49,677 bases of DNA from Bacillota bacterium (GTDB lineage: Bacteria > Bacillota > Clostridia > Saccharofermentanales > UBA5734), in contig JAKPNJ010000326.1 of the NCBI GenBank assembly GCA_029548445.1, positions 1-49,677 of the forward strand, given 5' to 3'. The position numbers were made by a program, and so were the translations under genes. Below, piece after piece: positions 26,896 through 35,345 of the stretch; position 1 is the stretch's first letter, and each line of letters begins with the position of its first letter. Under the pieces are notes generated by a model. That model saw nothing but the letters and a program-made list of their open reading frames with translations. It did not search any database and was not told where the DNA came from.

Positions 26896-28167
26896 TTATC
26901 GCCGATTCAACAGGACCTCCTGTTCATACAGGCGGATCGCATCAAGCATCCCGATTCCAACCGGGACGCCGGTATCCAAACACAGTGAATCCCAGACAGC
27001 CTGAACAGGCAGGTTCGCAAATTCCTCCATCAGGGCAAGCCTTCCCGTATAATCCCCTTGCGATTCTGCCTTCTCAAGAAGGTCGGAGGGCTCCAGCAGC
27101 GCCCTTAAAAGGGCTCTCCCGGCTGCCCTGAGTCCGATGGCCCATGCCGCCACTCGGTTGATACTGGCGTCGAAATAGTCCAGACCCATGGCCACCTGGT
27201 CAAAGAACCGGCCTCTCTTGAGTTCCAGCATGAGATTCGACAGGTCATCTCCCTGGATCAGGACATGATCGCTGTCCCACCTGATCCCTCGGCTGATGTG
27301 CAGGAGAATGTCCTCGACCAATAGGGCAACGGACGAGATCTTGTCGACAACGCTTTCCGTCGGATGGTAATGGCCGGTATCCATGCAGATCCCCACACCT
27401 TTCCTGGATGATGCATAGGCCAGGTAGAACTCGTGGGATCCAACCGTAAAACTCTCCAGACCAATCCCAAAGAGCTTGCCTTCAAGGACATCGACCATAT
27501 AGGTTCGATCATGGGACGATTCCAGAATCCGGTCCAGCGAATCGATCAGGTGCTCCCGGTACAGACGGCGATTGGCCGGCATGTCCTTCATCCCGTCCGG
27601 AATCCAGATATTGTTGACGCATCTGTTGCCGAGCTCCCTGCCAATGTCACGAGATATTTCCCGGGCCCCGATCCCGGCCTTCACCCAGTAATCCCGTACA
27701 TCCTTCCGGCGGGAGGACAGCGAGAACCCATCCACCATCATCGGATGGGTAAAGAAGGATGCATTGAAATCCAGCCCAAGACCCTTCATCCGAGCCCAGT
27801 CGATCCATTTGCGGAAATCTTCCGTGACAAGCTCATTTCGGGGGGTGGGACGCCGTGGTTCAGCATAGATGCTGTGCAAATTGACCCGGTGCCTGCATGG
27901 GGACAGTCCGAACGCCATGTCGATGTCGCTGCGAAGCTCATCCCCGTTCCTGGCCGCTCCGGGGTAGTTGCCTGTCACCAGGTTCTGGTTCGCCACATCC
28001 CCTACATTTTCGAAACCCCTGACGTCATCTCCCTGCCAACAGTGCAATGAGATTGGAATATTGCGGAACTCCACGAGAACCTTGTCGACGTCGACGCCAT
28101 AGGACAAGTACGTCTCTCTCGCTGACTCAAAATCCCTGTGAATTTTCTCCGTACTTATGGAAACCAT
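26896..28167 (-). CDS. rhaA: L-rhamnose isomerase
   Basis: ISLHCWQGDDVRGFEN, ATGNYPG-like TGNYPGAARN, NIWIPDGMKD, KLFGIGLESFTVGSHEFYLAYASSRK, CMDTGHYHPTESVVDKISS, RWDSDHV, GLDYFDASINRVAAWAIG; RBS aggaggtg upstream of ATG at 28167. Confidence 0.95.
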   Translation of the reverse strand: MVSISTEKIHRDFESARETYLSYGVDVDKVLVEFRNIPISLHCWQGDDVRGFENVGDVANQNLVTGNYPGAARNGDELRSDIDMAFGLSPCRHRVNLHSIYAEPRRPTPRNELVTEDFRKWIDWARMKGLGLDFNASFFTHPMMVDGFSLSSRRKDVRDYWVKAGIGAREISRDIGRELGNRCVNNIWIPDGMKDMPANRRLYREHLIDSLDRILESSHDRTYMVDVLEGKLFGIGLESFTVGSHEFYLAYASSRKGVGICMDTGHYHPTESVVDKISSVALLVEDILLHISRGIRWDSDHVLIQGDDLSNLMLELKRGRFFDQVAMGLDYFDASINRVAAWAIGLRAAGRALLRALLEPSDLLEKAESQGDYTGRLALMEEFANLPVQAVWDSLCLDTGVPVGIGMLDAIRLYEQEVLLNRR

Positions 28168-28234
28168 AATCACACCTCCTGGAGCATCAGGCATACAGGC
28201 CTGAATCATCCGATACGACTGAGAACATGAATTA

Positions 28235-28299
28235 ATGGTATCAGCTGGCACGACCCGGCATCCATGTAATTTCCTAACCTTGATTTGCAGGATACTCAC
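28235..28299 (-). promoter_or_regulatory. composite element copy R1 (toward rhaA): GTGAG-N5-TGCA then GTTAG-GAAAT-TACATGGATG, candidate -10 TACCAT
   Basis: Minus strand GTGAGTATCCTGCAAATCAAGGTTAGGAAATTACATGGATG; half-site spacing 21; GTTAG to -35 distance 14. Confidence 0.65.
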
Positions 28300-28350
28300 C
28301 TTTCCTGTCCATATTCGAATGGCCTCGCGGAGAAGCAAGCCGACGGAACT

Positions 28351-28415
28351 GTTAGGATTGTGCAGGAATGGAGTTAGTGTCGTATATGGCACGAGGCAGG
28401 ACCAGGATGTAGAAT
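28351..28415 (+). promoter_or_regulatory. composite element copy R2 (toward solute-binding protein): GTTAGGATTGTGCA...GTTAGTGTCGTATATGGCAC-17-TAGAAT
   Basis: GTTAG at 28351 and 28373; -35 TGGCAC 28387-28392; -10 TAGAAT 28410-28415. Confidence 0.7.
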
Positions 28416-28556
28416 CCAATTGTAGATGGTCCCTGGCAGCATCGGATTGGGAGCGGGATGTCTGCCTTGTTGCCGAATGATGGGGGATCGGTGTTTTCCG
28501 GTCAATGGCACGACGGGATTGCAGCCGTTCGTTTGAATGGGGAATCGGGTGGAGAT

Positions 28557-31382
28557 ATGGATCTGCGGGCCTCACGATGTATCGCCAGTTTGCTGCTGAT
28601 CGGAATCTTGATCGGATGCAGTCCCAATCTTCTGGAAGCAGTCTCCTACGGGGAGTATCTGGCGTTATATGGTGACGAGGATTTCTCGGAACAGGACATT
28701 CTTCTGGATGCTGACGATCTCGGAAATCACTCGAGTGATGTGACGCGAACATCGGAGTATTCCGGACGACCCTGTCTTGTAACCGGGCAGACCGGATTTG
28801 TCGAATACGAGTTCATCGTCCGGGAAGCCGGATTCTTCAACCTGGAAATCGAGTACCATCCAGTTCCGGGCCGCGGCATGCCAATGGTTCGGTCACTCAA
28901 AATCGACGGTGAAATCCCTTATGACGAAGTAAGGGAAATTCGATTTTCCAGGATTTGGGCAGACAAGACTCCCATTTCCCGGGATCGCTGGGGCAACGAC
29001 CTGCGGCCCGACCTGGTCGAGGCACCCGAATGGACCACCAGGACGATTCGTGACGAGATGGGATATTTCAAGGAGCCACTGAAGTTTTTTTTGTCAGAGG
29101 GTCACCATTCGATCCGGCTTGACTCGATCAGCGAGCCATTGGCCATCAGCACTCTGAGGTTTCGACGGTGTCCCGTGATCGTTTCCTATGAGGAAGCATT
29201 CTCCCGCTTCCGGGCATCCGGACTGGAAGATACGTCCGGATTCATTTGCAGGATTCAGGGTGAGAAATCAAAGAACCGTTCCGATCCGTCGATTTATCCG
29301 CTTTCCGATCGAATCTCCGCCGCGACAGATCCCAATGATCCGTCCGCCATTCGCCTGAACACGATGGGTGGCGAGAAGTGGCAGGTAGCCGGGCAATGGA
29401 TCAGTTGGGAGGTTGATGTCCCCGAAAAGGGCCTATACACAATCGGGATACGGGCACGACAGAATGCCATTAACGGCGCATTTTCCATGCGACGGCTATC
29501 CATCAACGGACAGGTTCCCTTTCAGGAAGCGGAGAACATTCGTTTCTCATACAATTCCGATTGGGATCTGTATGTATTGCAGGACAACGGACAACGAATG
29601 CGATTTCCCCTGGAGAAGGGAAAGAACGAGATCCGCATGGAAGTGACATTGGGCAGTCTCGCCGACTTGCTGGAAGAGGTCCAGCGCTCCATTGGAGCTC
29701 TGAATGAAGCATTTCGCAAGATCCTGATGATCACGGGACCCATTCCCGATCCCCTTCGGGATTACCAGCTGCACAGGCAGATTCCGGAGGTCATCACGAA
29801 ATTGGGATCCGAGGCTGAAAGAATCGGCAGAATCCGTGACACCTATATCACCATAACAGGCCAGAAAGGTCAGCAGGCCCAGACACTCGAGCGGATTTAT
29901 GAACAGGTCACCCGCATGGCGGAAAATCCGAATACAATTCCGGAAAGTTTCAACAATTTTCGAAACCAGATCTCGGAGTTGGGTACCTGGCTGTTGGTGT
30001 CAAGATACCAGCCCCTTGAGATAGACTACCTGGTCATTGCGTCTCCGGATCAGGCGATGCCGGATGCCAGGCCTGGCTTGCTGCCGCAGTTCATCTTTCT
30101 CGTACGACAATTCATTTCTTCCTTTCTTACGGATTACTCCAGGATCGGTGATCCCACGGAAGGCGTTTCCAGGATCGAAGTGTGGCTGAATGGATTGACC
30201 AATGGCCGTGACCAGGCCCAGGTCCTTCTGCGCATGGCCAATGATACATTTTACAAACAACGGAACATCAGCGTCGATTTGCGATTGACACCCATCCAGT
30301 CCCTGCTGCCCGCACTGATGGCCAAGCAGGGACCTGACGTCATCCTGACGCTCAGTGCATCGGAGCCGGTCAATTACGCCATCCGGAACGGGGTCGTCAA
30401 CCTGGCGGGATTCGAGGATTTCGAATCAGTCAGCCGGCGGTTCATGCCCAGTGCCCTGGCGCCGTTCGCATTCGATGGCGGAGTGTATGCATTGCCTGAG
30501 GCGCAGACATTTTTCATGCTCTTCCATCGGAACGATATCCTGGACGAGCTTGGCCAGGAGGTTCCCCAGACATGGGATGACGTTGTCTCCCTGATCCCGG
30601 TCCTTCAGAAAAGGAACCTGACCTTCGGATTGCCACAAGCCATGGGACCCTATGTCGGCATCGGGTATTATACGTTCGCCATGTTCCTGTACCAGAATGA
30701 CGGCGAACTCTATCAGGTCGGGAATGCCCGCTCCAACCTGGATTCATTGAGTGCCATCAGGGCCTTCACACAGTGGACACGATTTTATACGGATTATCAT
30801 CTCCCGATCCAATATGATTTCCTCAACCGCTTTCGATCGGGCGAAATACCAGTGGGAATTGCAGATTATAGCCTTTTCAATTACCTGAAGGTTTTTGCCC
30901 CGGATATCCAGGGCCTATGGGGAATGTCGCCTGTACCTGGGATCCTGGAAGCGGACGGTTCCCTCAACCGCTCGGTTCCCGGCAATACAACCGGGGCGGT
31001 CATCGTCAGGTCCACGCCGGACCTGGAGGATTCATGGGAATTCCTGAAGTGGTGGACCAGCACCGATGTTCAGTCCAGGTTCGGAATCGAGCTGGAGATC
31101 ATATTGGGACCGTCTGGCCGATACTCACCTGCAAATGTCGAGGCTCTTCGAAACATCCCATGGACGCGCAGTGAACTCGCTCTGATCGAAGAACAGCTTG
31201 CACAGGTCTTTGGGGTGCCGGAAGTGCCCGGCAGCTACATGACTCCTCGGCTTGTCGATTTCGCGCTGCGGGACGTGCTGAATCGCGGATTGGATCCGGA
31301 TGAGTCCCTGAAGGAAGCCACAGATGCCATCAATAACGAGATCCGCAACAAGTACGCTGAGTTCGGGCATGGGCAGGAGTAG
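28557..31382 (+). CDS. large solute-binding lipoprotein with duplicated N-terminal beta-sandwich-like region
   Basis: Lipobox ASLLLIGILIGCSP; two copies of a SLKIDGEIPYDEVREIRFSRIW / RLSINGQVPFQEAENIRFSYNSDW segment; C-terminal extracellular solute-binding fold (KQGPDVILTLSASEPVNYAIRNGVVNLAGF). Confidence 0.82.
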   Translation: MDLRASRCIASLLLIGILIGCSPNLLEAVSYGEYLALYGDEDFSEQDILLDADDLGNHSSDVTRTSEYSGRPCLVTGQTGFVEYEFIVREAGFFNLEIEYHPVPGRGMPMVRSLKIDGEIPYDEVREIRFSRIWADKTPISRDRWGNDLRPDLVEAPEWTTRTIRDEMGYFKEPLKFFLSEGHHSIRLDSISEPLAISTLRFRRCPVIVSYEEAFSRFRASGLEDTSGFICRIQGEKSKNRSDPSIYPLSDRISAATDPNDPSAIRLNTMGGEKWQVAGQWISWEVDVPEKGLYTIGIRARQNAINGAFSMRRLSINGQVPFQEAENIRFSYNSDWDLYVLQDNGQRMRFPLEKGKNEIRMEVTLGSLADLLEEVQRSIGALNEAFRKILMITGPIPDPLRDYQLHRQIPEVITKLGSEAERIGRIRDTYITITGQKGQQAQTLERIYEQVTRMAENPNTIPESFNNFRNQISELGTWLLVSRYQPLEIDYLVIASPDQAMPDARPGLLPQFIFLVRQFISSFLTDYSRIGDPTEGVSRIEVWLNGLTNGRDQAQVLLRMANDTFYKQRNISVDLRLTPIQSLLPALMAKQGPDVILTLSASEPVNYAIRNGVVNLAGFEDFESVSRRFMPSALAPFAFDGGVYALPEAQTFFMLFHRNDILDELGQEVPQTWDDVVSLIPVLQKRNLTFGLPQAMGPYVGIGYYTFAMFLYQNDGELYQVGNARSNLDSLSAIRAFTQWTRFYTDYHLPIQYDFLNRFRSGEIPVGIADYSLFNYLKVFAPDIQGLWGMSPVPGILEADGSLNRSVPGNTTGAVIVRSTPDLEDSWEFLKWWTSTDVQSRFGIELEIILGPSGRYSPANVEALRNIPWTRSELALIEEQLAQVFGVPEVPGSYMTPRLVDFALRDVLNRGLDPDESLKEATDAINNEIRNKYAEFGHGQE

Positions 31383-31396
31383 GACGGAGGGACAGC

Positions 31397-32353
31397 GTGC
31401 CGAGGTTGAATGATCCGCGATATCTTTCGGGCCCCAATCGCCAAGCCGGCCGACAAACCAGACTTCGGCGGCTTGCGGACACCATCAGGGCCAATCGGTC
31501 ATCGTATCTTTTTATGGCACCATTCTCGGTGGTTTTCATCATATTTACCGTCTTGCCCGTCCTGATGGCGATCTTCTACAGCTTCTCCTACTTCAACCTT
31601 CTGGAGGCGCCCCGATTCATCGGATGGACCAATTACAGGCGGTTGTTGCTGGAAGACGATGTCTTCATCCTTGCCTTGACCAATACAGCCTTGATCGCTG
31701 TTGTACTGGGCCCTGCAGGGTACTTGCTCAGCTTCATGTTCGCATGGTTCATCAATGAGCTTCCACCGAAGATTCGGGCATTCCTGACTCTTCTGTTCTA
31801 TGCCCCTTCCCTGGCCAATATCTATATCATCTGGCAGCTTTTTTTCAGCAGCGATGCATATGGGATCATCAACTCCTACCTGATCAGCCTGGGGGCAATC
31901 TTTGAACCGATCCGATGGCTCCATGACGCTCGAACATTAATGCCGGTGGTCATCATCGTCCTGCTGTGGGCCAGTCTCAGCACCAGCTTCCTGGCATTTA
32001 TCGCGGGTCTGCAAACCATCGATCCGGCATTGTTTGAAGCCGGTGCGGTGGACGGCGTGCGGAACCGCTGGCAGGAACTGTGGTTCATCACGCTGCCCAC
32101 CCTTCGTCCCCAGCTGATGTTCAGCGCCATTATGAGCATTACCGCTTCCTTTGCAGTCGGAGACACGATCACACGCCTGGTGGGATTCCCGAGTCCCAGC
32201 TATGCAGTGCATACAATTATGCATCACCTCCAGGACTACGGTTATATCCGGTTCGATATGGGCTATGCGTGCGCCATCGCGACAATCCTGTTCCTCCTCA
32301 TGGTTTCGGTCAATGAGGTGGTCCAGATGTTCCTGAGGAGAATCGGAAAATGA
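31397..32353 (+). CDS. carbohydrate ABC transporter permease (UgpA/LplB type)
   Basis: SYLFMAPFSVVFIIFTVLPVLMAIFYSFSYFN; EAGAVDGVRNRWQELWFITLPTLRPQ EAA motif. Confidence 0.92.
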   Translation: MPRLNDPRYLSGPNRQAGRQTRLRRLADTIRANRSSYLFMAPFSVVFIIFTVLPVLMAIFYSFSYFNLLEAPRFIGWTNYRRLLLEDDVFILALTNTALIAVVLGPAGYLLSFMFAWFINELPPKIRAFLTLLFYAPSLANIYIIWQLFFSSDAYGIINSYLISLGAIFEPIRWLHDARTLMPVVIIVLLWASLSTSFLAFIAGLQTIDPALFEAGAVDGVRNRWQELWFITLPTLRPQLMFSAIMSITASFAVGDTITRLVGFPSPSYAVHTIMHHLQDYGYIRFDMGYACAIATILFLLMVSVNEVVQMFLRRIGK

Positions 32354-33249
32354 GTCGGAAAGGAATCGGCTTTTCACAGCTTCCGGGACTTCAGTTCCCG
32401 GCCAGGCGGAGAATCAACCGTTCCAGGGCTGGCAATATGCTAGTCATCTTATTCCTTCTGTTCTGCGGAACCTTCACTGCACTGCCCATGTGGTTCGCCC
32501 TGATCACCGCATTGAAGCCCCTGAATGAACTATGGCTCTATCCGCCGAACCTGCTCTTCGTCCGGCAGCCGTCCCTGCGCAATTATGCCGACCTGTTCCT
32601 GCTGATGTCGGAATCCTGGGTTCCATTCACACGCTATGTCTTCAACTCGATCTTCATTACTGTGGCAGGTACCGCCGGGAATGTCATTTTCTCTTCGATG
32701 TGTGCATATCCATTGGCCAAGAAGCGCTTCCCCGGATCAAGGATTTATTTCCGCATCATCGTTTTTTCTCTTATGTTCACCCAGACCGTCACATCCTTGC
32801 CTGCCTACCAAATTATGTCCGGACTAGGATGGATTGATACCTATTTTGCATTACTCGTTCCCGCATTTGCCATGCCCCTTGGATTGTATCTCATGCGTCA
32901 GTTCATGCTGTCCATTCCGGACTCGATCCTGGAATCCGGGCGGATTGATGGAGCGGGTGAATGGAAGCTTTTTTGGATCCTCCTGATGCCGCAGGTCAAG
33001 CCGGCTTGGCTGACGGTGATCATATTCTCGATGCAGGGCCTGTGGAACATGGCATCCAGCAACTATATATATCGGGAAGAACTGAAGACGTTGCCATATG
33101 CCCTGGGACAGATCGTGACGGCTGGATTTGCCAGGGCCGGAGTTGGAGCAGCCGCCACAGTCCTGGTCATGATCGTCCCAATCTCCGTATTCATTTTCGC
33201 GCAGAGCAATGTGGTGGTTACGATGGCCAGTTCCGGGATCAAGGAGTAG
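32350..33249 (+). CDS. carbohydrate ABC transporter permease (UgpE/LplC type)
   Basis: MWFALITALKPLNELWLYPPNLL; ESGRIDGAGEWKLFWILLMPQVKPAW EAA motif; 4-nt overlap with preceding gene. Confidence 0.92.
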   Translation: MSRKGIGFSQLPGLQFPARRRINRSRAGNMLVILFLLFCGTFTALPMWFALITALKPLNELWLYPPNLLFVRQPSLRNYADLFLLMSESWVPFTRYVFNSIFITVAGTAGNVIFSSMCAYPLAKKRFPGSRIYFRIIVFSLMFTQTVTSLPAYQIMSGLGWIDTYFALLVPAFAMPLGLYLMRQFMLSIPDSILESGRIDGAGEWKLFWILLMPQVKPAWLTVIIFSMQGLWNMASSNYIYREELKTLPYALGQIVTAGFARAGVGAAATVLVMIVPISVFIFAQSNVVVTMASSGIKE

Positions 33250-33262
33250 GAAGGAGGAACTC

Positions 33263-34723
33263 ATGCGCAAATCTTCATGGTCCTGGCTGATTTCGGTCCT
33301 GGTTCTTGTGGCCGCTTCAATGGAGGTCCTGGCCTTCGAACCGTATCGGAACTATACGTATGATTATCAGGGTGAAACATGGGGTGAACCGCAGGCATAT
33401 ATTCCAGGCGGCGTCATCCGTGGAGAGGATCTTGGAATCGGAGCCTTCTTGAGTCCGTCGGATATTTTCGTCGCGTCCGACAGAAGAATATTCATAGCCG
33501 ATACCGGAAACAACCGGATTGTCATCCTGACTTCGTCCTTCGCACTCGAACGGACGATCGATTCCTTCAACAACGAAAACATAATTGAGACATTCAACAA
33601 ACCGGAAGGCGTATTTGTCACCGAAGAGGGTACAATCTACATCGCCGATACCGAAAATCGAAGAATCGTCATCCTGGGCTCCGACTATGCCTTGGACCGG
33701 ATCATCCCGGAGCCGGATTTTAAAGTCGATATGCCTCTCATCTACCGCCCGATCCGCATCGTCGTCGACCAGGCAGGTCGCATGTTCATCATTTCCCGTC
33801 ATTTCAACATGGGGATGATTGAGTTGGATGCGACTGGGCAGTTCGACAGTTTCTTTGGTGCAATCACCGTTTCGGCGAATCTTGTCAATCGGCTGTGGCG
33901 ACGGATCGCAACCCAGGAACAGCGCGACAGAATGGTGCAGAGCGTACCGACCGAGTATTCGGGAAATGCCGTGGATCCCGAAGGGTTCGTGTACGGGACC
34001 ATCGGAACACCCAATGCACCCCAACCGATCCGAAAGCTGAATCCAATGGGGGTCGATGTCCTTCGTCGGCTTTCACTGAACCCTCCACAGGGAGACCTGT
34101 CCATATCCTATGATGACAAAGGGTGGCCGGTCCGGTCGTCGCTGACCGACATCTGTCTCGGAGATTACGGTGTATATAGTGTTCTCGATGCGACACGCGG
34201 ACGGATATTTACGTACAGCGAAGACGGAAGCCTCATGTATGTCTTTGGCTCCCTGGGAAATCGTGTCGGGAGCTTTCTCCAGCCCAACGCGATTGACAGG
34301 ACTGCGGACGGGGAGTATCTCGTTGCAGACGGCATTTTGCAGCAGGTTGTCCGATTCCGTCCCACTTCATATGCATCATTGATACACGAGGCCATCAGGG
34401 CCCAGTACCGGAGAGAGTATGCAGAGGCGGAACGCCAATGGATGGAAGTCCTCCGATATACGTCAAAATCCGAAATGGCTTACATCGAGATTGGGAAGGC
34501 TTATTATCGGAAGGGTGCATATGCTTCTGCCATGCGCTACTTCAGGCTGGGCAACGACCGGATCCAATATTCGAAAGCCTTCAAAAAATTCCGGAGGGAA
34601 AGCATGGGTGCGGTGTTCGATGTGGGCATGTCTGCTCTTGTGCTTGTCCTGGTCGGGGTTTTGTACCTTGTCATTCGGAGGCGCCTCGACAGAAGGGGAG
34701 GGAAGACGGATGGAAACGATTGA
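33263..34723 (+). CDS. NHL-repeat (beta-propeller) protein with TPR-like segment and C-terminal TM anchor
   Basis: Signal peptide SWLISVLVLVAASMEVLA; IFIADTGNNRIVIL / IYIADTENRRIVIL NHL repeats; C-terminal ALVLVLVGVLYLVIRRRLDRR. Confidence 0.82.
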   Translation: MRKSSWSWLISVLVLVAASMEVLAFEPYRNYTYDYQGETWGEPQAYIPGGVIRGEDLGIGAFLSPSDIFVASDRRIFIADTGNNRIVILTSSFALERTIDSFNNENIIETFNKPEGVFVTEEGTIYIADTENRRIVILGSDYALDRIIPEPDFKVDMPLIYRPIRIVVDQAGRMFIISRHFNMGMIELDATGQFDSFFGAITVSANLVNRLWRRIATQEQRDRMVQSVPTEYSGNAVDPEGFVYGTIGTPNAPQPIRKLNPMGVDVLRRLSLNPPQGDLSISYDDKGWPVRSSLTDICLGDYGVYSVLDATRGRIFTYSEDGSLMYVFGSLGNRVGSFLQPNAIDRTADGEYLVADGILQQVVRFRPTSYASLIHEAIRAQYRREYAEAERQWMEVLRYTSKSEMAYIEIGKAYYRKGAYASAMRYFRLGNDRIQYSKAFKKFRRESMGAVFDVGMSALVLVLVGVLYLVIRRRLDRRGGKTDGND

Positions 34724-35336
34724 AGCCCTTCGGTTCTCCTTCTATATCCTGTTCCATCCATTCGAAGGATTTTGGGCGGTCAAGTTCGAGCGACGGGGCA
34801 ATTTCCGAACCGCAACGCTGATCGTCTATCTGCTGATTCTTTATAGCATTGTTTCTCGCCAGTGGACAGGTTTCCCATTCAACGCACATGCTGACGCAAA
34901 CGTCAATGTCTTCCGGGAGGCGATCGGTATCTATATCCCGTTCCTGCTATGGTGCATCGCGAACTGGAGTGTGACGACGCTGCTCGACGGAGAAGGCACC
35001 TTCCGGGATATCTATGTCGCGTCGGCATATGCCCTGGTTCCGATTCTCCTGATCGGACTGCCCATGATTCTTGTCAGCAATATCATCGTCCTGGAAGAGA
35101 GTCGGCTATATTCTGCCTTGACACTGGTCTCGGCTGCCTGGTCCTGTTACCTGATGTTCGCGGGACTCATTACGATCCATCAATATACTGTACGACGGAC
35201 TCTCTTCACGATCCTCATCGCGATCGTCGCCATGGCCGCCATATTATTCCTTTTTCTCTTGTTCTTCGCATTGATTCAGCAGGTCCTCAATTTCTTCTAT
35301 ATCGCCTATATAGAAATGACACAGCGCCTGCTGTAG
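34710..35336 (+). CDS. YIP1-like multi-TM membrane protein
   Basis: LFHPFEGFWAVKFERRGNFRTA, IANWSVTTLLDGEGTFRDIYVASAYALVPILL; overlaps previous gene by 14 nt. Confidence 0.75.
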   Translation: METIEALRFSFYILFHPFEGFWAVKFERRGNFRTATLIVYLLILYSIVSRQWTGFPFNAHADANVNVFREAIGIYIPFLLWCIANWSVTTLLDGEGTFRDIYVASAYALVPILLIGLPMILVSNIIVLEESRLYSALTLVSAAWSCYLMFAGLITIHQYTVRRTLFTILIAIVAMAAILFLFLLFFALIQQVLNFFYIAYIEMTQRLL

Positions 35337-35345
35337 CACGAAAGG

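Noticed and set aside
24217-26988. 923-aa plus-strand ORF across DHHW/MBOAT/lipoprotein genes
   Set aside because: Spans several genuine minus-strand genes; low-complexity G/Q/E-rich sequence without motifs.
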